64,000 nucleotides of DNA from Thauera humireducens (GTDB taxonomy: Bacteria; Pseudomonadota; Gammaproteobacteria; Burkholderiales; Rhodocyclaceae), in assembly GCF_001051995.2 (NCBI RefSeq), contig NZ_CP014646.1, forward strand, positions 2,046,001-2,110,000, read 5' to 3'. The notes under the pieces were generated by a model. That model was given only the letters and a program-made list of their open reading frames with translations, was not told the origin of the DNA and did not search any database. How positions within the stretch are numbered: the stretch's first letter is position 1; every line of letters begins with the position of its first letter. A program made the position numbers and the translations under genes. Shown piece after piece: positions 8,462 through 17,173 of this stretch.

Positions 8462-9019
8462 ATGCCCGCACCTGCCCGCCCCGCCCCGGCGCTGACGCCA
8501 GCTCCGCACGTACCGTCGATCACGGCCCCGCGCCCGATGCTGCGCTTCGGCGCCGCCGACATGCCGCGCATCCTCGAGCACCTGCATGCGCTGGATGCCG
8601 ACGACCGGCTGCTGCGCTTCAGCCACGGCATCCGCGACGAGGGCATCGCCGCCTACGTCGCCAGCCTCGATTTCGCACGCGACCACGTGCATGGCCTGTG
8701 CACCGCGCAGGGCGACATCGTCGCCCTCGCCCATGTCGCAGTGCGCGATGGCGAGGTCGACTTCGGCCTCAGCGTCATCGCAGCCTACCGTCAGCGCGGG
8801 CTGGGACGCGCGCTGTTCGGCCACGTCATCGCGCTGGCCCGCCTGCACGACGCGGTCCGCATCGTGTGCCACAGCGTCAGCCCGGCGGTGCTGCACATGG
8901 CAGCCGCCAGCGGCTTCCGCCGTCCCGGCGGCTGCCACACCGCCCCGCTGACGCTGGAACTGCGGGCCGCGTCCCGCTGCGCCGACGACGCCCCCGCAAG
9001 CAGCCGGGCAGTCGCCTGA
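8462..9019 (+). CDS. GNAT-family N-acetyltransferase, first gene of the nrd operon
   Basis: A 185-residue protein. After a Pro/Ala-rich N-terminal 25 residues, the GNAT fold runs from about residue 26 to 165. Motif A is clear (VIAAYRQRGLGRALFG, acetyl-CoA pyrophosphate loop RQRGLG), preceded by the usual GEVDFGLS strand. It sits between the cobalamin riboswitch and nrdA, 57 bp from the latter, so it should be co-transcribed and B12-regulated. Substrate unknown. An ATG at 8537 (MLRFGAAD) is an alternative start that removes the low-complexity leader and lies beyond the hairpin. Confidence 0.75.
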   Translation: MPAPARPAPALTPAPHVPSITAPRPMLRFGAADMPRILEHLHALDADDRLLRFSHGIRDEGIAAYVASLDFARDHVHGLCTAQGDIVALAHVAVRDGEVDFGLSVIAAYRQRGLGRALFGHVIALARLHDAVRIVCHSVSPAVLHMAAASGFRRPGGCHTAPLTLELRAASRCADDAPASSRAVA

Positions 9020-9076
9020 CGCTGCCCTTGCCTCCCAAACCCCGCTCATTCGAATTCACCCAGACGAGGACATCCC

Positions 9077-11902
9077 GTGGACCGACTTCCGACCGAAGCG
9101 CTTGATAGCGCCATGCAACTTGCCGCATTCCAGATCATCCGCCGCAATGGCGCCGTCGTCGCCTTCGATCCGAACAAGATCGCCGTCGCCATGACCAAGG
9201 CCTTCCTCGCCGTCGAGGGCCGCCAGGGCGCGGCGTCCTCACGCGTACGCGACATCGTGGCCCGCCTCACCGATACCGTGGTCGGCGCCCTCACCCGCCG
9301 CCTGCCCGACGGCGGCATGCTGCACATCGAGGACATCCAGGACCAGGTCGAGCTGGCGCTGATGCGCTCGGGCGAGCACGACGTCGCGCGCGCCTACGTG
9401 CTCTACCGCGAACGCCGCGCTGCCGAACGCGCGGCGCAGAAGGACGCCGAAGCGCAGGCGGGCGGCGCCGGCCCCGTGCTGCACATCGTCGATGGCGAAG
9501 CGCGCCGCCCGCTCGACCGCGCCGCCCTGCTCGCCGTGTGCCGCGAGGCCTGCGCGGGGCTGGACGGTGTGTCCGCCGACACCGTGCTCGAACACGCACT
9601 GCACAACCTCTACGACGGCGTGCCGATTGCCGCCGTGCGCCAGGCGCTGGTGCTGGCCGCACGCACGCTGATCGAGCGCGAGCCGGACTACGGCCGTGTC
9701 GCCGCCCGCCTGCTGCTGTCGGCGATCCGCGTCGAAGTGCTCGGGCACGAGGCCTCGCAGGCCGACATGGCCGACCCCGACCAGGGTTATGCCGCCTGCC
9801 TGCCCGCCCTCATCCGCCGTGGCATCGAGGCGGAGCTGCTCGATCCCCGGCTGGCCGACTTCGACCTCGCCCGCCTGGCGGCGGCGATCCGGCCCGAGCG
9901 CGACCTGCAGTTCGACTACCTCGGCCTGCAGACGCTGTACGACCGCTACTTCCTGCATGTCGACGACCGCCGCATCGAGCTGCCGCAGACCTTCTTCATG
10001 CGGGTGGCGATGGGCCTGGCGATCAACGAGATCGACCGCGAGGCACAGGCCATCGCGTTCTACGAGCTGCTGTCGAGCTTCGACTTCATGAGCAGCACGC
10101 CGACGCTGTTCAACAGCGGCACCCGCCATTCGCAGCTGTCGTCCTGCTACCTGACGACGGTGGCCGACAGCCTCGAGGACATCTACCAGTCGATCAAGGA
10201 AAACGCCCTGCTGCAGAAGTTTGCCGGCGGTCTGGGCAACGACTGGACGCCGGTGCGTGCGCTCGGCAGCCGCATCAAGGGCACCAATGGCCAGAGCCAG
10301 GGCGTGATCCCCTTCCTCAAGGTGGTCAACGACACCGCGGTGGCGGTGAACCAGGGCGGCAAGCGCAAGGGCGCGGTGTGCGCCTATCTCGAAACCTGGC
10401 ACCTCGACATCGAGGACTTCCTCGAACTGCGCAAGAACACCGGCGACGAGCGCCGCCGCACGCACGACATGAACACCGCGAACTGGATCCCCGACCTGTT
10501 CATGAAACGCGTGCTGGAGAACGCCGAATGGACCCTGTTCTCGCCGGTCGACGTGCCCGACCTGCACGAGCGCTACGGCCAGGACTTCGAGGCGTCCTAC
10601 CGCGCGTATGAGGAAAAGGCCGAGCGCGGCGAGATCCGCCTCTTCAAGCGCCTGCCCGCCCTCCAGCTGTGGCGCAAGATGCTGACCATGCTGTTCGAGA
10701 CCGGGCATCCGTGGATCACCTTCAAGGACGCCTGCAACCTGCGCTCGCCGCAGCAGCACGTGGGCGTGGTGCATGGCTCCAACCTGTGCACCGAGATCAC
10801 GCTCAACACCTCGGCCGACGAGACCGCGGTGTGCAACCTCGGCTCGGTGAACCTGCCCGCCCATCTGGTGCGCAACGGGGCCGGGCGCTGGACGCTCGAC
10901 CACGACAAGCTGCAGCGCACCGTGCGCGTCGCGATGCGCCTGCTCGACAACGTCATCGACCTCAACTACTACGCCACGCCCAAGGCGCGCGCCGCCAACC
11001 TGCGCCACCGCCCGGTAGGCCTGGGCATCATGGGCTTTGCCGACGCCTTGCACATGATGGGCCTGGCCTACGCATCGGACGCCGCTATCGAGTTCGCCGA
11101 CCGTTCGATGGAAGCCGTGTGCCACGCCGCCTACTGGGCCTCGACCGAGCTGGCCGAGGCGCGCGGGCCGTATTCCAGCTTCCGCGGCAGCCTGTGGGAC
11201 CGGGGCATCCTGCCGCAGGACAGCCTCGCGCTGCTGGCCGAGGGCCGTGGCCGCAGCAGCGCCGGCGGCGGCGCCCTGCTCGAAGTCGACCGCTCGTCCG
11301 CGCTCGACTGGGGCCCGCTGCGCGAACGCATCGCCCGCCATGGCATGCGCAACTCGAACTGCGTCGCCATCGCGCCGACCGCGACGATCTCCAACATCGT
11401 CGGCGTGTCCGCCTCGATCGAGCCGGACTACCAGAACCTGTACGTCAAATCCAACCTGTCGGGCGAGTTCACCGTGGTCAACGCGCATCTCGTGCGCGAG
11501 CTGAAGGCGCTCGGCCTGTGGGACGAAGTGATGGTGGCCGACCTCAAGTACTTCGACGGCTCGCTCGCCCCGATCGAGCGCATTCCCGCCGAACTCAAGG
11601 CGCGTTACGCGACCGCCTTCGAGATCGAGCCGCACTGGCTGGTTGAAGCCGCCTCGCGCCGGCAGAAGTGGATCGATCAGGCGCAGTCGCTGAATCTCTA
11701 CGTCGCCGCCGCGTCGGGCCGCAAGCTCGACGAACTCTACCGTCTGGCCTGGCTGCGCGGGCTCAAGACCACCTACTACCTGCGCACGCTGGGCGCCACC
11801 GCCATGGAGAAGACCGGCACCACCACGCCGTCCGCCGCCAGCGCCGAACCGGTGCCCAAGACCTGCTCCATTCTCGACCCCGACTGCGAGGCCTGCCAAT
11901 GA
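9077..11902 (+). CDS. nrdA: Class Ia ribonucleoside-diphosphate reductase, alpha subunit
   Basis: A 941-residue catalytic subunit reducing NDPs to dNDPs. Residues about 17-115 are an ATP-cone (FQIIRRNGAVVAFDPNKI) for allosteric activity control. Residues about 130-220 look like a second, degenerate cone lacking the KRDG-type signature, as in Pseudomonas NrdA. Catalytic Cys residues appear in SSCYL, in NLCTEI (with the neighbouring Asn and Glu), and in AVCNLGSVNL. The C-terminal DCEACQ is the redox-shuttling pair. GTG is the start, with GAGGA six bases upstream. The stop overlaps nrdB by four bases. Confidence 0.95.
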   Translation: MDRLPTEALDSAMQLAAFQIIRRNGAVVAFDPNKIAVAMTKAFLAVEGRQGAASSRVRDIVARLTDTVVGALTRRLPDGGMLHIEDIQDQVELALMRSGEHDVARAYVLYRERRAAERAAQKDAEAQAGGAGPVLHIVDGEARRPLDRAALLAVCREACAGLDGVSADTVLEHALHNLYDGVPIAAVRQALVLAARTLIEREPDYGRVAARLLLSAIRVEVLGHEASQADMADPDQGYAACLPALIRRGIEAELLDPRLADFDLARLAAAIRPERDLQFDYLGLQTLYDRYFLHVDDRRIELPQTFFMRVAMGLAINEIDREAQAIAFYELLSSFDFMSSTPTLFNSGTRHSQLSSCYLTTVADSLEDIYQSIKENALLQKFAGGLGNDWTPVRALGSRIKGTNGQSQGVIPFLKVVNDTAVAVNQGGKRKGAVCAYLETWHLDIEDFLELRKNTGDERRRTHDMNTANWIPDLFMKRVLENAEWTLFSPVDVPDLHERYGQDFEASYRAYEEKAERGEIRLFKRLPALQLWRKMLTMLFETGHPWITFKDACNLRSPQQHVGVVHGSNLCTEITLNTSADETAVCNLGSVNLPAHLVRNGAGRWTLDHDKLQRTVRVAMRLLDNVIDLNYYATPKARAANLRHRPVGLGIMGFADALHMMGLAYASDAAIEFADRSMEAVCHAAYWASTELAEARGPYSSFRGSLWDRGILPQDSLALLAEGRGRSSAGGGALLEVDRSSALDWGPLRERIARHGMRNSNCVAIAPTATISNIVGVSASIEPDYQNLYVKSNLSGEFTVVNAHLVRELKALGLWDEVMVADLKYFDGSLAPIERIPAELKARYATAFEIEPHWLVEAASRRQKWIDQAQSLNLYVAAASGRKLDELYRLAWLRGLKTTYYLRTLGATAMEKTGTTTPSAASAEPVPKTCSILDPDCEACQ

Positions 11903-13071
11903 CCACCTTCTTCGACGACTGGGACACGCCGGTTCGCCCCCAGCCAGCCACCTCTCCAGCCAACACGCCCCTCGCCCGCGAGACAGACTCCCCGGCTTCC
12001 ACGGTGACGCCCACGACATCCCGCCCCGACGCGACCCTGTCCGCCACCGATGCCCGGCCGGGCGCGCTGGCGCCGGTGCGCGCGGCCGACAAGCGCATCG
12101 TCAACGGCCAGGGTGACATCAACCAGCTCGCGCCCTTCAAGTACCCCTGGGCGTGGGAGTTCTTCCTCAACGCCAACAAGAACCACTGGACGCCGCTGGA
12201 AATCTCCATGGCGCAGGACGTTCACGACTACCACCATCGCCTGACGCCGGCCGAGCGCCATGTGTTCGAGAACGTGCTGTCCTATCTGACCACCTCGGAT
12301 ATCCTCGCCATGCGCAACATCGGCCTGGCGGTGATGGAAAAGATGACCGCGCCCGAACTGCAGATCTACCAGGCCCGCCAGGTGTATGAGGAAGCCCTGC
12401 ACACCTGGACCTACCAGCACTGCATCGAAAGCCTGGGCCTGGACCAGCAGGAGATCTACAACCGCTACCGCGTCGTGCCCGAGATCCACGGCAAGATCGC
12501 GCTCGCCAACCGCCGGCTCGAGCGCGTGATGCGGGCCGACTTCAACCTCACCGACCGCGACAACCTGCACGAATTCGCGCTCTCCTACCTCTTCTTCGCG
12601 GCCATCTTCGAGGGCTGCTGGTTCTACAACGGCTTCACCCCTATCTTCGCGCTGCAGCGGCGCGGGCTGATGAAGGGCACGGCCGAGCAGCTGCAATACA
12701 TCATGCGCGACGAGGTGCTGCACTGCGCCTTCGGCATCCGCACCGTGCGCACGCTCATCGCCGAGGAAAACCTGCAGCTCGATCCCGCGGCGCTCGCCCG
12801 CCTGTGGGAGGAAGCCGAGGCCGTCGAAGCCGCCTACGCCGGCTATCTGCTGCGCGAGCCCATCCTCGGCTACTCGGCCGCGCAGCACATGGGCCAGTTC
12901 CGCTACATCGCCAACCGCCGCGCCCGCCAGCTCGGGCTGGCCGAGCCCTTCCCCGGTGCGGAGAACGTGCTGCCGTGGCTGGACGAGCAGGCCAACCTGC
13001 GCAAGGAGAAGAACTTCTTCGAGACGCGGGTCACGGAGTACCAGACCGGCGGCGCACTGAGCTGGGAGTGA
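11899..13071 (+). CDS. nrdB: Class Ia ribonucleoside-diphosphate reductase, beta subunit
   Basis: A 390-residue ferritin-like subunit housing the diiron-tyrosyl radical. The signature E-x-x-H-x-x-x-Y is present as EALHTWTY, giving two iron ligands and the radical Tyr. FAAIFEGCW and RDEVLH supply the later Glu and Glu/His ligands. The first 60 or so residues are Pro/Thr/Ala-rich and probably disordered, an extension relative to E. coli NrdB. The C-terminal tail needed to dock on NrdA ends in TGGALSWE. The start codon overlaps the nrdA stop (ATGA). Confidence 0.95.
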   Translation: MTTFFDDWDTPVRPQPATSPANTPLARETDSPASTVTPTTSRPDATLSATDARPGALAPVRAADKRIVNGQGDINQLAPFKYPWAWEFFLNANKNHWTPLEISMAQDVHDYHHRLTPAERHVFENVLSYLTTSDILAMRNIGLAVMEKMTAPELQIYQARQVYEEALHTWTYQHCIESLGLDQQEIYNRYRVVPEIHGKIALANRRLERVMRADFNLTDRDNLHEFALSYLFFAAIFEGCWFYNGFTPIFALQRRGLMKGTAEQLQYIMRDEVLHCAFGIRTVRTLIAEENLQLDPAALARLWEEAEAVEAAYAGYLLREPILGYSAAQHMGQFRYIANRRARQLGLAEPFPGAENVLPWLDEQANLRKEKNFFETRVTEYQTGGALSWE

Positions 13072-13202
13072 GTCGCTGCCGGGTAGCAGACGCGGGCATC
13101 GGGCCGCGCTGCACCCGGCGCCCGGCGGTTTCGTTAATCCCATTCACACACCCGCAGCCTGCATTAGCAATTCTCCGGCCGCCGTTAACCCGTGCGGCGG
13201 AA

Positions 13203-13250
13203 GATCACGCTCAACAGGACCGCCGACCTTCGTCGGACGGGAGCGTGATC
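13203..13250 (+). promoter_or_regulatory. Long hairpin in the torA 5' leader
   Basis: A perfect 10-bp inverted repeat (13203-13212 with 13241-13250) encloses a second stem, CCGAC/GTCGG, with a four-base loop. It ends directly before the AAGGAG ribosome-binding site (13251-13256) of torA. It leaves the site exposed, so it may stabilise the mRNA or act as a protein-binding palindrome. No T-run follows. In the same intergenic region CGTTAA occurs at 13132 and again at 13183, 51 bp apart. Confidence 0.5.
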
Positions 13251-13263
13251 AAGGAGAAGCATC

Positions 13264-15909
13264 ATGTCGTTCAGCCGCCGCGCCTTTCTGAAGTCCACCG
13301 CCGCCTTCGCCGTCGCCAGTGGCGGGCTCAAGCTGTTCGGGGTCAACGAGGTGTTCGGCGCGGACACCGTGCTGATCCCCCACGCCTCGCACTACGGCCC
13401 GTTCAAGGCGGTGGTGAAGAACGGGGTCCTGGTCGGCGTGCAACCGCTGAAGCACTTCGACCCGATGCCCACGCAGATGCTGCTCGAAGGGGTGCTGAGC
13501 CGCACCTACCACCCGACCCGGGTGCAGTATCCGATGGTGCGCCGTTCCTACCTCGCCAACCCGCGCGGCGACATCAAGGGGCACCTGCGCGGCAAGGAAC
13601 CCTTCGTGCGCGTGTCGTGGGAAGACGCGCTCGCGCTGGTCGCCGACGCCAGCCTGCGCACGATCGAGCAGCACGGCAATGACGCGGTGTTCAGCTCATC
13701 ATACGGCGGCTGGTCGCACGCCGGCGTGCTGCGTCCGCAGGTCCTGCAGGGGCGGCTGTTCGGCCTCATCGGCGGCCACAGCGTCACCACCGGCGACTAT
13801 TCCGGCGGCGCCTCGCAAGTCAGCCTGCCGCACATCATCGGCGACATGGAGGTGTATTCGCCGCAGACGTCCTGGGAAGTGATCCGCGACAGCACCGAGG
13901 TCTTCGTGCTGGTCGGCTGCGACCCGTGGAAGAACAACCGCATCGAATACACGGTGGCCGACCACCAGATGTACTCGCGCTGGGAGGCGATCCGCGATGC
14001 CGGCGTGAAATTCGTGTCGATCAACCCGCAGCGCACCACCACCGACGAGGCCATGCGCGCCGAGTGGGTGAAGATCGTTCCCAACACCGACACCGCGCTG
14101 TTCCTCGCGATGTGCTGGCACGTGTACACGACCGGCAAGTACGACAAGGCCTACCTCGACAAATACACGGTCGGTTTCGACCGGTTCCTGCCCTACCTGC
14201 TCGGCAAGGACGCCGACGGCACGCCACCCAAGACGCCGGAATGGGCCGCGAAGATCACCGGCATCCCGGCGGCGAAGATCGTCGAGATGGCCGACCTTTT
14301 CGCCAGCAAGCGCACCCAGTTCGCCGGCGCCTGGGCGCTGCAGCGCGCCCACCACGGCGAGATGACGCACTGGGCGATCATCGCCTTCGCCGCCATAACC
14401 GGCAAGATCGGCAAGCCTGGCCAGGGCGTGGGCTTCTCCTGGCACTACGGCGGTGGCGGCATGCCGGTGTCGGGCAAGCGCGGCGCGGTCGGCATCCCGC
14501 AGGGGCGCAACCCAGCCAAGGGCCGCTGCCCGGCCTCGCGCATCTCGGAGATGCTGCTCAACCCCGGCAAGCCCTACACCCGCGACGGTGCGAACTTCAC
14601 CTTCCCCGACGTGCACATGATCTACAACGCCGGCAACAACTTCGTGCATCACCAGCAGAACACCAACGAGCTGATCGAAGCGATGGCGAAGAAGGTGCAC
14701 ACCGTGGTGAACCAGGACCCGTGGTGGTGCGCGTCCTCGCGCTACGCCGACATCGTGCTGCCCGCCACCAGCCACCTCGAGCGCAACGACATCAGCACCG
14801 GCGGCACCTACAGCAACGACAAGATCTGGGCGATGCGCCAGGTGATCCAGCCCTATGGCGAGAGCCTGGACGACTTCGAGATCTTCCGCCGCCTGGCCGA
14901 ACTGTTCGGCGTCGAGTACGGCTTCACCGAAGGCCTGACGGTGATGGACATCGTCAAGAACAGCTACGCCAACACCGACGCCAGGATCCCGTTCGAGGAA
15001 TTCTGGGAGACCGGCGTGGCCGAGATGGAGGTGCCCGATGCCGCCCGCCGCTGGGTGCGCCATGGCGACTTCTACGCCGACCCGGTCAAGAACCCGCTGC
15101 ACACCGCCACCGGCAAGATCGGACTCTACGTCGAAGCCTTCGAGCGCTTCGGCACCAAGGAATGCCCGCCGATCCCGAAGTACCTCGAGCCGGCCGAGTT
15201 CCTCGGCAACGCCAAGCCGGGCCAGGTGCATGTGGTGAGCCCGCACCCCTTCATGCGCGTGCATTCGCAGATGGCCAACGCCGAATGCTCGAAGCACCTC
15301 AACATCCAGGGCCGCGAATTCGCGCTGGTCAGCGAGGAGGACGCGCGCGAACGCGGCGTCAAGGACGGCGACCTGATCGAGGTCTACAACGATCGCGGCG
15401 CGGTCATCGTCGGCGCCCGGGTGTCGCCCAACATCATGAAGGGCGTGATCAGCATCTATGAAGGCGCCTGGCTGTCGAAGGACAGCAAGGGCCGCTGCAA
15501 CAGCGGCGCGATCAACGTGCTGACCACGAGCGTGGCGGCGAGCGACCTCAGCCAGGCCACCAGCGCCAACACCTGCCTCGCCTCGTTCCGCAAATGCACC
15601 GACGCCGAAGGCCCGAACCGTGCCTACGAGCCGCCGGTGGTCGAGAACAGCACCGTCCGCATCGAAGCCGCCGCACTGAGCCTCACCGAGCGCGCGCAAA
15701 AGGCCAAGGCCGCCTCCACCGCCGGCCTGACGCCGGGCGAGAAGCTCTTCTACGAGCGCTGCACGCTGTGCCACGTGCCGCGCGAACCGGGCGACTACAC
15801 GGTGAAGCAGTGGCACGGCATCACCGAGAGCATGTTCCCGCGCGCCGGCCTGACCGACGACGAGCGCAAGCTGGTGCTGGAATTCCTCGAAAAGAACGCG
15901 AAGAAGTGA
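13264..15909 (+). CDS. torA: TMAO reductase-like molybdoenzyme with fused C-terminal cytochrome c domain
   Basis: An 881-residue Tat substrate (SRRAFLK at residues 4-10). Residues about 40-780 are a DMSO reductase-family bis-MGD oxidoreductase. SSYGGWSHAG places Ser151 at the position of the molybdenum-ligating Ser of DorA/TorA. There is no N-terminal Fe-S Cys motif, as in TorA/BisC. Residues about 820-881 form a small mono-haem module with CTLCH (Cys833, Cys836, His837) and a possible axial Met857, so electrons could enter through a built-in haem. The torT, torS and torR genes next door argue for TMAO, though related N- or S-oxides are possible. AAGGAG precedes the ATG. No torC or torD is nearby. 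Confidence 0.85.
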   Translation: MSFSRRAFLKSTAAFAVASGGLKLFGVNEVFGADTVLIPHASHYGPFKAVVKNGVLVGVQPLKHFDPMPTQMLLEGVLSRTYHPTRVQYPMVRRSYLANPRGDIKGHLRGKEPFVRVSWEDALALVADASLRTIEQHGNDAVFSSSYGGWSHAGVLRPQVLQGRLFGLIGGHSVTTGDYSGGASQVSLPHIIGDMEVYSPQTSWEVIRDSTEVFVLVGCDPWKNNRIEYTVADHQMYSRWEAIRDAGVKFVSINPQRTTTDEAMRAEWVKIVPNTDTALFLAMCWHVYTTGKYDKAYLDKYTVGFDRFLPYLLGKDADGTPPKTPEWAAKITGIPAAKIVEMADLFASKRTQFAGAWALQRAHHGEMTHWAIIAFAAITGKIGKPGQGVGFSWHYGGGGMPVSGKRGAVGIPQGRNPAKGRCPASRISEMLLNPGKPYTRDGANFTFPDVHMIYNAGNNFVHHQQNTNELIEAMAKKVHTVVNQDPWWCASSRYADIVLPATSHLERNDISTGGTYSNDKIWAMRQVIQPYGESLDDFEIFRRLAELFGVEYGFTEGLTVMDIVKNSYANTDARIPFEEFWETGVAEMEVPDAARRWVRHGDFYADPVKNPLHTATGKIGLYVEAFERFGTKECPPIPKYLEPAEFLGNAKPGQVHVVSPHPFMRVHSQMANAECSKHLNIQGREFALVSEEDARERGVKDGDLIEVYNDRGAVIVGARVSPNIMKGVISIYEGAWLSKDSKGRCNSGAINVLTTSVAASDLSQATSANTCLASFRKCTDAEGPNRAYEPPVVENSTVRIEAAALSLTERAQKAKAASTAGLTPGEKLFYERCTLCHVPREPGDYTVKQWHGITESMFPRAGLTDDERKLVLEFLEKNAKK

Positions 15910-15919
15910 GCCCTTCCGA

Positions 15920-15947
15920 CCCCAACCCCAACCCCGACCCCAACCCC
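15920..15947 (-). repeat. Five-run G4 tract (G-quadruplex-capable, period 6)
   Basis: On the plus strand five CCCC runs begin at 15920, 15926, 15932, 15938 and 15944, each separated by exactly two bases (AA, AA, GA, AA). The minus strand therefore reads as telomere-like GGGGTT/GGGGTC repeats able to form a four-tetrad quadruplex. It lies in the 74-bp gap between the convergent torA and torT stops, downstream of torT. Confidence 0.75.
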
Positions 15948-15968
15948 TAAGCGGCGCAAGCCGGCATG

Positions 15969-16001
15969 GCGCCGGCCCGGTCCTCAAGGCCGGGTCGGCG
16001 C
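15969..16001. terminator. Strong hairpin at the torA/torT convergent junction
   Basis: The arms 15969-15980 and 15990-16001 form a 12-bp GC-rich stem with one G-T wobble and a 9-nt loop. It covers the torT stop codon. There is no U-tract, so it is at most a weak intrinsic terminator; it could also act as an mRNA 3'-end barrier for torA. Confidence 0.45.
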
Positions 16002-17156
16002 AACTTCGTAGACCGGCACGAAACCCGCCGGCGGCAGCATCCAGTGCGCCGGAAAGCGCTTCAGCGTGGCGGCATCGACCAGTTCCACGCCAGGGCCGAC
16101 GTGAGGTTCGATCTCCATGCCTTCCAGCGCGCGCAGCGCCTGCCGTACCGCCATGCGTCCCTGCAGCACCGGAAAATCGCTGACCGATACCCGGATGCGC
16201 CCGCGCAGCAACCCGCTATACACGCCGGGCGTCACGTAGGACGACACGATGCCGACCTCGTCCTCCCGACCGCGCCGCCTCAGCTCGGCAATCGCCGCCT
16301 CCGCCATCGGCGCGTTGCCCACCAGGTAATCGAGCCGGGGATGGGCGTCGAGCACCTCCTCGACCAGCTGGCGCTGGATCGAGCGCCCGGTATCGCCGCC
16401 GCGCACGGCGACGATGCGCACCGCGCTGCCCGCGACCGCGTCGCGAAAGCCGCGGTCGATGAAGTCCACCCAGCCCGCATCCGGCGGCCCGGGCAGCCAG
16501 GCGATGTCGGCCCCGGCGGAACCCGCCGGGTGGCGCTCGGCCAGCCAGCGGCCGATCTTCCAGCCGAGCTGGTACCAGGGCACGCCGACCTTGCCCCGCA
16601 CCACGCCGGCGTCGATGTCGTTCACCAGCGCCAGCACCGGCCGCCGCGCGGCCTCGGGCGCGAGCAGGTCGTTGAGGCCGGCGTAGCTCACCGTGCCGAC
16701 CAGCAGCGCATCGCTGCCTTCGTCCGCAAGGCAGGCCCGGACGCGCTCGCGCTGGCGCTCGAGGTGCTCGTAGCCGGCCGACTCGAGCACATGCAGGCCC
16801 AGGCCCAGCGCGCGGGCCTCCTCGACCATGCCGAAGTTCACCGCCAGCCAGTAGCTGTCCTTCAGGTGCGGATACACGGCGCACAGACGCCACGGCCGTG
16901 ACACGACGACGCGCTCGAACATGCCCGATGCCGACCCTGCGCCGTCCGGCGCGCGCTGGTCGCCGCGCCAGCGCTCGACGGGCCAGCGCTCCGCCAGCCA
17001 GTCGGCGTACCCTGCCGCGGGCGAGGCCAGCGCAGCGGACGAGGCGACGCCTGCTAAGAAGAGCGTCGCACGCAGCGCGGTTTGCAGCGCCCGGCAGGCG
17101 CGCCGCCGGTAAGATGAGGGCCAGCCCGGTCTGGCAAGGGCGCGAAGCGGATCCAC
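15984..17156 (-). CDS. torT: Periplasmic TMAO-sensing binding protein
   Basis: A 390-residue member of the periplasmic binding protein type I (LacI/ribose-binding) fold. It has an export signal (Arg-rich start, then LRATLFLAGVASSAALA) and a mature protein beginning near SPAAGYADWL. Features include VSRPWRLCAVYPHLKDSYW, LVGTVSYAGL and VSSYVTPGVYSGL. In the Tor system TorT binds TMAO and modulates the sensor TorS. GTG 17156 is chosen because AGAGGTGA lies about seven bases upstream; an ATG at 17186 would run into torS. It is divergent from torS with only 17 bp between starts. Confidence 0.83.
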   Translation of the reverse strand: MDPLRALARPGWPSSYRRRACRALQTALRATLFLAGVASSAALASPAAGYADWLAERWPVERWRGDQRAPDGAGSASGMFERVVVSRPWRLCAVYPHLKDSYWLAVNFGMVEEARALGLGLHVLESAGYEHLERQRERVRACLADEGSDALLVGTVSYAGLNDLLAPEAARRPVLALVNDIDAGVVRGKVGVPWYQLGWKIGRWLAERHPAGSAGADIAWLPGPPDAGWVDFIDRGFRDAVAGSAVRIVAVRGGDTGRSIQRQLVEEVLDAHPRLDYLVGNAPMAEAAIAELRRRGREDEVGIVSSYVTPGVYSGLLRGRIRVSVSDFPVLQGRMAVRQALRALEGMEIEPHVGPGVELVDAATLKRFPAHWMLPPAGFVPVYEVAPTRP

Positions 17157-17173
17157 GACGAAATCACCTCTAT

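Noticed and set aside
9239-12019. Long minus-strand open frame opposite nrdA
   Set aside because: Antisense shadow of nrdA: its length comes from codon bias, it has no recognisable motif, and nrdA is unmistakable.
13699-15987. Long minus-strand open frame opposite torA
   Set aside because: Antisense shadow of a clear molybdoenzyme gene; Val/Asp/His/Gln-rich low-information composition.
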